Assembly: GCA_035581425.1 (NCBI GenBank)
Contig: DATJVP010000098.1
Coordinates: forward strand, 52,674 to 116,673
DNA length: 64,000 nt
Direction: 5' to 3'
From: DASZHJ01 sp035581425
GTDB taxonomy: Bacteria; Pseudomonadota; Alphaproteobacteria; ATCC43930; CGMCC-115725
Numbering within the stretch: the stretch's first letter is position 1; each line of letters starts with the position of its first letter. Of this stretch, positions 17,273 to 24,786 are shown piece after piece. The notes under the pieces were generated by a model. That model worked only from the letters and a program-made list of their open reading frames with translations, was not told the DNA's origin and did not search any database. The translations under genes were made by a program, and so were the position numbers.

Positions 17273-17637
17273 CACAGCAATCCCACCTGCGCGAGCTTCG
17301 TTTGGATGATGTCGCTGTCGAAGGGCTTCATGATGTATTCGTCGGCGCCCGCCGCGATCGCCTCCTGGATGTGCGCCATATCGTTCTCGGTGGTACAGAA
17401 CACGACCGCCGGCCCGTCGCCGCCGCTGCTGAGACGGAGCTGGCGGAGAAAATCGATGCCGTTCATCACGGGCATGTTCCAATCCAGGAGGATCACGTCG
17501 GGCATGCGCCGGAGGCAGGCCTCGAGCGCGAGCTTGCCGTCCGCGGCCTCCTCGATTGCGAAATGCAGCTCCTCCAGGATGCGCCGCGCGACCCTGCGGA
17601 CCACCTTTGAGTCGTCGACGATGAGACAGGACTTCAT
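17272..17637 (-). CDS. cheY: CheY-type response regulator
   Basis: A 121-residue single receiver domain: DDS at 8-10, phospho-acceptor D52 in ILLDWNMPVMNG, Thr in FCTTEND and Lys in IMKPFD. In this operon, between cheW and cheB, it is the obvious CheA substrate that carries the signal to the flagellar switch. The ATG at 17637 is chosen because the family begins MKxCLIVDDS; the 8 residues in frame upstream are not conserved. Some alphaproteobacteria have several CheY proteins, so a phosphate-sink role is also possible. Confidence 0.92.
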   Translation of the reverse strand: MKSCLIVDDSKVVRRVARRILEELHFAIEEAADGKLALEACLRRMPDVILLDWNMPVMNGIDFLRQLRLSSGGDGPAVVFCTTENDMAHIQEAIAAGADEYIMKPFDSDIIQTKLAQVGLL

Positions 17638-17668
17638 GGCTGGAGCCTCCGGATTCCGCACCGACCGC

Positions 17669-18124
17669 TCACGCCGCGCTCGCGCGTGCAGAGAGGTCGA
17701 GGACGCGCGCGACGTCGAGGATGACCAGCAGCGCGCCGTCGAGCCGGTAAATGCCCGCGGAGACCTCGCGCCAGGTGGGATCGAGCGTCACGGGGTTGCG
17801 CTCGGCGGCCGCAACCTCGAGGCTCAGCACCTCGCCGACGGCGTCGACCAGCAGGCTGTAGAGCTCGCCGCCGTGGTCGACGACGACGCTCATGGCGGAC
17901 TTGCCCTCGCTCCGGGGCGGCAGGCCGAGGCGGGTACGGAGGTCGATCGCGGTCACGATGCGCCCACGCAAGTTCAGCGAGCCCGCGACCTCGCTCGGCG
18001 CCAGCGGAACGCGCGTGATGCGCTGCGGGCCCAGCACATCCTGCACCTGCAGCACGGGAATACCGAAGAGCTGGTCGTCGATGGTCACGGAGACGAAATC
18101 GCGCCGAGCCTCGTCCCTGCTCAT
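17669..18124 (-). CDS. cheW: Chemotaxis coupling protein CheW
   Basis: A 151-residue protein consisting of one CheW domain: FVSVTIDDQLFGIPVLQVQDVL, then VAGSLNLRGRIVTAIDLRTRLGL and SLLVDAVGEVLSL. The NLRGRIVTAIDLR segment is the classic hydrophobic core. CheW links chemoreceptors to CheA in signalling arrays at the inner membrane. Its ATG overlaps the cheA stop by ATGA. Confidence 0.95.
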   Translation of the reverse strand: MSRDEARRDFVSVTIDDQLFGIPVLQVQDVLGPQRITRVPLAPSEVAGSLNLRGRIVTAIDLRTRLGLPPRSEGKSAMSVVVDHGGELYSLLVDAVGEVLSLEVAAAERNPVTLDPTWREVSAGIYRLDGALLVILDVARVLDLSARASAA

Positions 18125-20631
18125 GCCGCACCTCTTTCCTGGCCCAGCGTCTCGGAGAGGGTGCTGAGCAGCGCGTCGCGGTCGAATTTCGCGACGTAGT
18201 CGTCGAAGCCCGCGGCCCGACCGCGATCGAGATCGCGCGGGCTCGAATGCGCGGAGAGCGCGACAAGCGGGGTCTTCTTCCAACGACCGGCGCCGCGCAC
18301 CGCGCTCGCGAATTCGAGGCCGTTCATGCCGGGCATCTCGATGTCGCTGATGATGACGTCGAAATCCTCACCGGCCTCGCAAAGCCCGAGCGCGCGGTCT
18401 CCGGATTCGACCGTGGTGACCTCGTAGCCCGCGACCGCGAGCAGCGGCGTCAGCAGATTACGGAAGAAGGGACTGTCATCGACCAGCAGCACGCGCTTCG
18501 GCTTCGGATCCATCTCGTCGGCGGCGCGGAACCAGTCGCTGTAGGCGAGCGTGAGATAGTAGCCGGCATCGATGAGGTCGGTGGCCTTGCCCGCGACGAT
18601 CGCGCTGCCGATGAGCCCCGGACGGTCCGTGACCAACTCGACCGCGAGGCTCTCCTCGATGATGTCGACGATCTCGTCCACCACCAGGCCCATGCTGCGA
18701 TCGTGCTCCGAGAAGACGAGGATCGGCTGTCGCCCCGCGCTGCGTATGGCGTAGGCGGGATCGAGCGGAACCAGCGGCATGAGCTTGCCGCGATACTGTA
18801 CGACGGGACCGCCGCTCGAGTGCTCGACCTGCTTGACGTCGATCTCCTCGAGGCGAGCGACGAGCGCGAGCGGCACCGCCTTCTGCGCGCTGTCGCCCGC
18901 GCGGAAGAGCAGGAGCGCCGTCCGCTCCTCGCGCGGGTCCGAGCGCACGGGGGTTTCGCCGGGAGGGGCTTGCTCGCCCTCGGAGATCTCGCCGGTCGAG
19001 GCGGCGATCCCGTTGGGATCGAGGATCATGATGACGCTGCCGTCGCCGAGGATCGTGTTGCCGGAGAACATGCTGATGTCGCGCAGGATCGGCGCTACCG
19101 GCTTCACCACGATCTCCTCGGTATCGAAGATCCGGTCGACCATGATCCCGAAGGTGCAGGTGCCGACCTGGGTCACGACGATGTAGGTCTCGGCCTGGTC
19201 GTCGCGCTCGCCGAGCCTCAGCAGCTCCCGCAACGAGACCAACGGCAGAAGCCGATTGCGCAAGCGCAGCACGGGCGTCCGGTTGATGCGCTCGATCGCG
19301 TGCTCGGAATTGGCGGCGGCGCGCACGAGCTCGACGACGCTGACCTGCGGGATCGCAAAGCGCTCGCCGGCGGACTCCACGATGAGCGCCGAGACGATCG
19401 CCAGAGTCAGCGGGATCTTGATGGTGAAGGTCGAGCCCCTGCCCGCCTCGCTCTTCAACTCGACGGCGCCGCCGATCTTCTCGATGTTCGTGCGAACGAC
19501 GTCCATGCCGACGCCGCGGCCCGACACACTCGTGACCTCGGCCTTGGTGGAGAACCCAGCCTTGAATATGAACAGCTGGATCTGCTGATCCGTCATCGCC
19601 GCGAGCTCGGCTTCGCTCGAGAGCGCGGTTGCAATCGCCTTCTGCTTGATCTTCTCGACGTCGAGACCGCGTCCGTCATCGGCGATCTCGACAATGATTT
19701 GCCCGCCCTCGTGAAATGCGTTGAGCGTGATGGTGCCGGTTTCAGGCTTGCCCTTGGCCGCACGGTCCGCCGGCAGCTCGATCCCGTGATCGGCCGAGTT
19801 CCGGACCATGTGCGTCAGCGGATCCCTGATGAGCTCGAGTACCTGACGGTCGAGTTCAGTCTCGGCGCCGTGCATGCGGAGGTCGATCCTCTTGCCGAGC
19901 TCGCGCGAGAGGTCGCGCACGATCCTCGGCAGCTTCGCCCAGGCATTGCCGATCGGCTGCATGCGCGTCTTCATGACGCCCTCCTGCAGTTCCGTCGTCA
20001 CGTGCGAGAGGCGCTGCAGGGGCGCGCCGAATTCGCTGTCCTTCTGGCTCCGGAGGATCTGTAGGAGCTGGTTCCGCGTGAGCACGAGCTCGCTCACCAT
20101 CGTCATGAGGTTCTCGAGGAGATCCACGTTCACGCGGATGCTCTGCGCGGCAATCGCGGATTCCTTGTCCTCGCTCGCGCGCAGAATGGAAGGCGTCTCC
20201 AGCAGGTCTTCCGCCGGGAGGCTTGCCGAGGCATTTGCCGCCTTGGCGGAGCCGGCGCCGCTCGCGAGCCGGTTGAGGCGCCCAATCAAGTCCCGATCGT
20301 TGCCCGCGGGCTCGGCCTCGGTGGCTTCGAGCGCAGCGAGGATCGATTTGAGGCCGTCGAGGCACTCTAGGATAAGGCTCACCGCGCCGGCCGTCACTGC
20401 GACCGCGCCATCCCGGATCCTTCCGAGCACGTTCTCGCCGGCATGCGCGAGTCGCTCGAGGCGAGGGAGGCCGAGGAAGCCGCACGTGCCCTTGATCGTG
20501 TGGACGAGGCGGAAGATGTTGCTGAGGAGCTCCGGGTCGTTCGGATTCTGCTCGAGCTTCACGAGCTCGACATCCAGCACCGAGAGGCTCTCGTTCGTCT
20601 CCGTCAGAAATTCACTGAGAAGATCGTCCAT
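18121..20631 (-). CDS. cheA: Hybrid chemotaxis kinase CheA with C-terminal receiver
   Basis: An 836-residue CheA with extra domains. In order: Hpt domain (1-105, phosphorylated His44 in FRLVHTIKG), a short linker where a CheY-docking P2 domain would sit but is not evident, dimerisation helices (about 165-235), HATPase (about 240-385, with HMVRNSADHGIE and DDGRGLD), a CheW domain (about 390-525), a second CheW-like domain (about 550-690, VPLALVARLEEIDV and YRGKLMPLVPLD), and a receiver (from about 711, VLLVDDSPFF, phospho-acceptor in IISDIEMPGMNG). The receiver may act as an internal phosphate sink. A near-exact CtrA box lies 82 bases upstream. Confidence 0.93.
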   Translation of the reverse strand: MDDLLSEFLTETNESLSVLDVELVKLEQNPNDPELLSNIFRLVHTIKGTCGFLGLPRLERLAHAGENVLGRIRDGAVAVTAGAVSLILECLDGLKSILAALEATEAEPAGNDRDLIGRLNRLASGAGSAKAANASASLPAEDLLETPSILRASEDKESAIAAQSIRVNVDLLENLMTMVSELVLTRNQLLQILRSQKDSEFGAPLQRLSHVTTELQEGVMKTRMQPIGNAWAKLPRIVRDLSRELGKRIDLRMHGAETELDRQVLELIRDPLTHMVRNSADHGIELPADRAAKGKPETGTITLNAFHEGGQIIVEIADDGRGLDVEKIKQKAIATALSSEAELAAMTDQQIQLFIFKAGFSTKAEVTSVSGRGVGMDVVRTNIEKIGGAVELKSEAGRGSTFTIKIPLTLAIVSALIVESAGERFAIPQVSVVELVRAAANSEHAIERINRTPVLRLRNRLLPLVSLRELLRLGERDDQAETYIVVTQVGTCTFGIMVDRIFDTEEIVVKPVAPILRDISMFSGNTILGDGSVIMILDPNGIAASTGEISEGEQAPPGETPVRSDPREERTALLLFRAGDSAQKAVPLALVARLEEIDVKQVEHSSGGPVVQYRGKLMPLVPLDPAYAIRSAGRQPILVFSEHDRSMGLVVDEIVDIIEESLAVELVTDRPGLIGSAIVAGKATDLIDAGYYLTLAYSDWFRAADEMDPKPKRVLLVDDSPFFRNLLTPLLAVAGYEVTTVESGDRALGLCEAGEDFDVIISDIEMPGMNGLEFASAVRGAGRWKKTPLVALSAHSSPRDLDRGRAAGFDDYVAKFDRDALLSTLSETLGQERGAA

Positions 20632-20712
20632 CGCAGTTTCTCGGCCCCTCGCAGGCTCCGCGCGCGACAATCGGGCCGCGCTTCCAAGCCGCCGATAACT
20701 AGCGGATCGATC

Positions 20713-20727
20713 TTAAGATCCGGTTAG
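20713..20727. promoter_or_regulatory. Near-exact CtrA box upstream of cheA
   Basis: TTAAGATCCGGTTAG differs from TTAA-N7-TTAA at one position. It lies 82-96 bases before the cheA start in an AT-rich patch of a GC-rich gap, so CtrA control of the che operon is plausible. Confidence 0.5.
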
Positions 20728-20777
20728 CTCTAACAATTAGGGACGAATTGCGCCTGCGCGGGGCCGCTGCAAAATGG

Positions 20778-21389
20778 TTAACGCAGGGCCGCCACGAAAA
20801 GCGCCCGGGCGGCGCCGGTTTCCGCAAGCCGGGTCGAGCCGCCGAGCTCGTGCGCGAACGTCGCGGTCACGTGGGCCTGGATCGTGCGGGAGGTCAAATC
20901 GGCGGCCGGGACCGCACCGCCGAGAGCCGCGACGATGTCGGGGTTGATGAGCAGGGTATCGCCCAGGGACTCGATAGAGACGCCAGGAGCCGCGCCCGCC
21001 GCCGGCCGAAGCAGGATTTTTCCGCCGCGCGGCAGCGTCTCGACCGCGACTACTGCGAGGTTGCAGGCCACGCGCAGCCATTCCGGCGGCAAAAGAGAAA
21101 GGCTCTCGCTCCAATCCGCAGTCACCTTGCCACCCTCGAGCAGGCCCAGCAGCAGTTCCTTCGGCGTCGCGTTCGCGGCCGTGGGCGTCGTGCCGTAGGC
21201 GAAGCGGTAAAACTGCAGGCGTTTCGACGCTGAGCGCGCGCTCTGCCCGATGAGGCCGATGGCGTCGCGAACGAAATCGGGATCGTCCTCGCTCAGGAGC
21301 TCGACGCCATTGTTGATCGCGCCGACGGGGCTCACCATCTCGTGGCAGAATCGAGCGCAGAGCAGCTCGAGCACGCGCAGTTCGATCAT
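20778..21389 (-). CDS. chpT: Histidine phosphotransferase ChpT
   Basis: A 203-residue protein that begins with a pseudo-HisKA helix, CARFCHEMVSPVGAINNGVELL, with the phosphorylated His at 16. This is the hallmark of ChpT, a dimeric phosphotransferase that looks like a histidine kinase but lacks ATP-binding motifs. The C-terminal half is a degenerate Bergerat fold with no N, G1 or G2 box visible. ChpT passes phosphate from CckA to CtrA and CpdR. It lies just upstream of cheA on the same strand, 146 bases from it. The ATG at 21389 is taken as start; the 28 residues in frame upstream are not family-like. Confidence 0.9.
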   Translation of the reverse strand: MIELRVLELLCARFCHEMVSPVGAINNGVELLSEDDPDFVRDAIGLIGQSARSASKRLQFYRFAYGTTPTAANATPKELLLGLLEGGKVTADWSESLSLLPPEWLRVACNLAVVAVETLPRGGKILLRPAAGAAPGVSIESLGDTLLINPDIVAALGGAVPAADLTSRTIQAHVTATFAHELGGSTRLAETGAARALFVAALR

Positions 21390-21443
21390 TGTGCCCCTTC
21401 GTCGAGAGTCCGGGAATCGCTGTAGCGGCGGTTGGCCGCCGCC

Positions 21444-21449
21444 TATAAT
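21444..21449 (+). promoter_or_regulatory. Possible -10 element TATAAT before the SDR gene
   Basis: A perfect TATAAT lies 45 bases before the dehydrogenase ATG in a GC-rich divergent gap. No convincing -35 hexamer sits 16-18 bases upstream, so this is only a candidate. Confidence 0.35.
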
Positions 21450-21493
21450 GGGGCGCAATCGGCATCGTGACAACCGAGCGTGGGAGCATCACC

Positions 21494-22258
21494 ATGAATC
21501 CATTCGATCTCGCCGGCCGCGTCGCGCTGGTGACGGGCGGGAACGGCGGCATCGGCCTTGGCATGGCGCGCGGTCTCGCGGCGGCCGGCGCCTCGGTCAT
21601 GATAGCGGGCCGCAACCGCGACAAGAACGGCGCGGCACTCCGCGCGCTTCGCGACCTCGGTGCCAAGGCCGAGGCGATCGAGGCCGACGTGACCCGCGAG
21701 GAGGATTGCCGTGCGATGGCCGCGGCCGCGGTCGAGCGCCTCGGCGGCATCACGATCCTCGTCAACAACGCCGGCACCAACATCCGCAAGCGGCCGGAGG
21801 AATATTCCCTCGCGGAATGGCACCGGGTCCTCGATACCAACCTCACCAGCGCCTTCATGGCGACGCAGGCGGTCTATCCCGCGATGAAGCGCGGCGGCCG
21901 CGGCAAGGTCATCAACATCGGCTCCATGCTCTCGATCTTCGGCGGCACGGCGCACGCGATCTACGGCGCAAGCAAGGGCGGCATCGTGCAGCTCACACGT
22001 TCGGTCGCGACCTCCTGGGCGCGCGATAACATCCAGGTGAACGCGGTGCTTCCGGGCTGGATCGACACCGACCTCACCCGCGCCGCCCGGCGCGACATCG
22101 AAGGCCTGCACGAGCGCGTGCTCGCGCGCACGCCCGCCGGACGCTGGGGCGACCCTGCCGACTTCGCCGGCATCGCCGTCTTCCTCGCTAGCAGCGCCTC
22201 GGATTTCATAACGGGCGCGGCAATTCCGGTGGATGGCGGATTTTCGGTACAGGTGTGA
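21494..22258 (+). CDS. Short-chain dehydrogenase/reductase
   Basis: A 254-residue classical SDR. The cofactor-binding TGGNGGIG is at about 14-21, NNAGT near 91, the catalytic Ser lies in NIGSMLS and the Tyr and Lys in IYGASKGG, and the PGWIDTDL and C-terminal IPVDGGFSV segments are typical. The basic residues after strand 2 (AGRNRDK) favour NADP(H). The family covers 3-oxoacyl-ACP reductases, gluconate and sugar dehydrogenases, and the substrate cannot be chosen. It is divergent from chpT and followed by convergent mobA, so it stands alone. Confidence 0.88.
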   Translation: MNPFDLAGRVALVTGGNGGIGLGMARGLAAAGASVMIAGRNRDKNGAALRALRDLGAKAEAIEADVTREEDCRAMAAAAVERLGGITILVNNAGTNIRKRPEEYSLAEWHRVLDTNLTSAFMATQAVYPAMKRGGRGKVINIGSMLSIFGGTAHAIYGASKGGIVQLTRSVATSWARDNIQVNAVLPGWIDTDLTRAARRDIEGLHERVLARTPAGRWGDPADFAGIAVFLASSASDFITGAAIPVDGGFSVQV

Positions 22259-22270
22259 GAGTCCCGAAAT

Positions 22271-22891
22271 CTAGACTGTGCCTCCCAGCACCGAGAGCAA
22301 CCGCTCTGCCGTCTCGAGATCCTCGGGACTATTCGTGTTGAAGAAGGGATCGACCTCGCCCACGGGAAAATCGACCGTGACGAGCCTGTAGCGCGCGGTG
22401 AAGAGATCGACCTTGCGCATCCCTTCGACGACGAGCGCGCGGCGAAGGGTGTCGCGAAGCGCGAGCGGCCAAAGACCGAAGACCGGATGCACCTGCCCAC
22501 CAGAGGCCGCGCAGGCGAGCTCGAACCGGTCGCCCGCGAGGCCCGCCACAAGCCGCGGCACGAGATCCCGCGGCAGGAAGGGCGCATCGGTGGCGAAGCT
22601 CGCAACCCAAGCGCAGCCGGGAACCGCCGCCGCCGCCCAATCGAGCCCTGCGAGCACACCCGCAAGCGGTCCCGCATATCCTTCGACACTGTCGGCGACG
22701 ACAGGGAGATCGAACCTACTGAAGCGCGCGGGATCGCCGTTTGCATTGAGCGCGAGAGCCCGGACCTGCGGCCGCGCGCGCTCGATCACATGCGCGATGA
22801 TCGGCCTGCCGCCGAGCGGCCTCAAGCTCTTGTCCCCCCCGCCCATGCGTCGCGAGCGGCCGCCCGCCAGCAGGACGCCGGCGATGCTCAA
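22271..22891 (-). CDS. mobA: Molybdenum cofactor guanylyltransferase MobA
   Basis: A 206-residue nucleotidyltransferase. The GTP-binding motif LLAGGRSRRMGGGDK lies at about 6-20, FATDAPFLP with the Mg-binding Asp near 93, and GQVHPVFGLWP near 120. MobA attaches GMP to molybdopterin to make the bis-MGD or MCD-type dinucleotide cofactor precursor. I place the start at the TTG at 22891, where family likeness begins; the frame stays open upstream to 23101 but would overlap the divergent gene. moaA lies 6 kb away and a molybdenum hydroxylase starts at 62922. Confidence 0.87.
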   Translation of the reverse strand: MSIAGVLLAGGRSRRMGGGDKSLRPLGGRPIIAHVIERARPQVRALALNANGDPARFSRFDLPVVADSVEGYAGPLAGVLAGLDWAAAAVPGCAWVASFATDAPFLPRDLVPRLVAGLAGDRFELACAASGGQVHPVFGLWPLALRDTLRRALVVEGMRKVDLFTARYRLVTVDFPVGEVDPFFNTNSPEDLETAERLLSVLGGTV

Positions 22892-23078
22892 CGCGCCCCC
22901 GCGCGGCGCGGATTCTCGGGGTCGTGCTTTACCGCGGGTGCTTGCATGGCTGCGATGATGGGCCCGCCCCTCCCGGGGTGCAAGCGACCACACGTCGCGC
23001 GCGGATTCTGAAATCGTGACCGAGGGCTCGAGTTTGAGTACCGTTTCCGAGGGAGTCCATTCCGCAAGCCAGGCGCGC

Positions 23079-24155
23079 ATGACCATCGCCACCGATCCCA
23101 CGCGCTTCTCCTATGTCGCCCTCCCGGTTCGAGCCATCTTCGGTGCGGGGCGTGCAGGCGAGCTTGGAGCGGAGCTCGAGCGGCTTGGCGTGCGTCGCGC
23201 CCTGTTCTGCATGACGCCGCGCGGGCCCGAGCGTTATCGCGCGGTGATCGCGGGGCTCGGCGAGCGCGCGGCAGGAGTTTTCGCGGGCGCGGAACCGCAT
23301 TGCCCCGAGCCGGTCGTGCAGGCGGCGCTCCGGCAATTCCGGGAGCTCGCGGCGGACGGCGCCGTCGCGATCGGCGGCGGCTCCACCATCGGGCTCGGCA
23401 AATGGATCAGCGCAGAGACCGGTATGCCCTTCGTCGCGCTGCCGACGACGCTCTCGGGCTCGGAGATGACCCCCATCCTCGGCGTCAAGATCGGCTCCGA
23501 GAAGCGCACGCGGCGCGATGCGAAGGCGCTCGCGCGCACCGTGATCTACGATCCCATGCTGAGCCTCGGCCTTCCCGCCCACGAGACCGCAACCACCGGC
23601 ATGAACGGCCTCGCCCATTGCGTCGAGGCGCTCTATCCCGCAGAGCGCAATCCGGTGGCGACGCCGATTGCGCTCGAGGGCATACGTGCCTTCTTCGAGG
23701 GCCTTCCCGCGAGCCTCGCACGGCCCGGCGACGTGTCCGCGCGCGGCCGCGCTCTCCATGGCGGGTTCCTCGGTGGGCTCCTGGTACAGCTCGTGGGGAT
23801 CGGCCTCCACCACAAGATCTGCCACGTCCTCGGAGGACGGTTCGGCGCGCCGCACGGCGAATCCAACAGTGTGATGCTCGCGCAGGTCCTCGCCTTCAAC
23901 GCGCCCTACATGCCCGAGGGGATCGCGGCGCTGCGCACGGCGACCGGGAGCGCCGATCCCGCCGCCGCGATCTTCGATCTCGCCGAGCGCATGCGGGCGC
24001 CGGTGAGCCTCCGCCAACTCGGCATCGACCGCGCCGACCTCGAGGATGCCGCGCGCGAGGCCGTCGCGCAGACCTCCTCGAACCCGCGCCCGCTCGACCT
24101 CGCGAGCGTGCACGAGCTGCTTTTGGGCGCCTGGCACGGACGACGTCCGGGCTGA
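23079..24155 (+). CDS. Maleylacetate reductase-like iron-containing alcohol dehydrogenase
   Basis: A 358-residue member of the group III alcohol dehydrogenase family, with the length of maleylacetate reductases. Seen are the NAD-binding AIGGGSTIGLGK near 105, LPTTLSGSEMTPILGV near 125, and candidate metal or active-site His residues in GLAHCVEAL, GLHHKICHVLGG and FGAPHGESN. The SEMTPI phrase favours maleylacetate reductase, which reduces maleylacetate to 3-oxoadipate in resorcinol and chloroaromatic breakdown. No ring-cleavage dioxygenase lies nearby, so the pathway is not established. The ATG at 23079 is preferred to a GTG at 23016. Confidence 0.78.
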   Translation: MTIATDPTRFSYVALPVRAIFGAGRAGELGAELERLGVRRALFCMTPRGPERYRAVIAGLGERAAGVFAGAEPHCPEPVVQAALRQFRELAADGAVAIGGGSTIGLGKWISAETGMPFVALPTTLSGSEMTPILGVKIGSEKRTRRDAKALARTVIYDPMLSLGLPAHETATTGMNGLAHCVEALYPAERNPVATPIALEGIRAFFEGLPASLARPGDVSARGRALHGGFLGGLLVQLVGIGLHHKICHVLGGRFGAPHGESNSVMLAQVLAFNAPYMPEGIAALRTATGSADPAAAIFDLAERMRAPVSLRQLGIDRADLEDAAREAVAQTSSNPRPLDLASVHELLLGAWHGRRPG

Positions 24156-24184
24156 GCCGCTGCGCGCCCGATACCTTGATAGAA

Positions 24185-24199
24185 TTAAAACGTCCTTAA
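24185..24199. promoter_or_regulatory. CtrA box upstream of the cache-MCP pair
   Basis: TTAAAACGTCCTTAA is an exact TTAA-N7-TTAA box, 55-69 bases before the cache-protein ATG, in a short AT-rich island. It links this sensor pair to the CtrA motility regulon. Confidence 0.7.
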
Positions 24200-24253
24200 A
24201 CTATTTATCGCAGCCTCGCCCATCCATCTGCGCTCTCTGCATAGGAGTGGGCG

Positions 24254-24730
24254 ATGCTTCCCGTTGTGCGGTTCCTTTCGGTGGCGGTCATGCTGCTCGG
24301 TGTCGCGCTGTTGCCTCGCCTGGGCATGGCCCTTGGGGATCACGGCACCGCGGACGAGGCCAAAGCGATGGCCGAGAAGGCCGCCGCCTACCTCAAGGAA
24401 ATGGGCCCGGAGAACGCCTTTGCGGCGTTCAACGACAAAGCGAACGCGCAGTTCCACGACCGCGACCTCTATGTCTTCGTCCGTTCCATGGACGGCAACA
24501 CCGTCGCGCACGGCGCCAATCCCGGGATGATCGGCCACACGAACCTCGATCTCAGGGACCCCGACGGCAAGCTCTACAACAAGGAGATGATCGACCTCGC
24601 CAGCGACAAGGGCAGCGGCTGGGTCGACTATCGTTGGGTCAATCCGGTCTCGAAGAAGATCGAGCCGAAGTCGTCCTATATCGTGAAGGTCGGCGACTTC
24701 GTCGTGGGTGTCGGCTTCTACAAGGACTGA
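24254..24730 (+). CDS. Secreted single-cache sensor protein
   Basis: A 158-residue protein with a Sec signal peptide (hydrophobic about 6-24) and a single small-molecule-binding cache domain. The pattern is typical of the family: an amphipathic helix with AKAMAEKAAAYLKEMGPENAFAAF, then DLYVFVRSMDGNTVAHGANPGMIG, DLRDPDGKLY, WVDYRWVNPVSKKIEPKSSYI and VGVGFYKD. Free-standing cache proteins bind metabolites or accompany chemoreceptors. AGGAG lies 6 bases before the ATG. A chemoreceptor gene follows after 56 bases, so it may be a periplasmic ligand-binding partner for it. Confidence 0.85.
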   Translation: MLPVVRFLSVAVMLLGVALLPRLGMALGDHGTADEAKAMAEKAAAYLKEMGPENAFAAFNDKANAQFHDRDLYVFVRSMDGNTVAHGANPGMIGHTNLDLRDPDGKLYNKEMIDLASDKGSGWVDYRWVNPVSKKIEPKSSYIVKVGDFVVGVGFYKD

Positions 24731-24786
24731 TCGGGGCCGCGCGAGTAAGCCCGCGGCCTCGAGGAGAAAAGCAAAGGGAACACTCG

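Noticed and set aside
18247..20064. Long open frame on the plus strand (605 codons) inside cheA
   Set aside because: It lies antisense to a clear CheA and has no family likeness; such long mirror frames are common in GC-rich genes.
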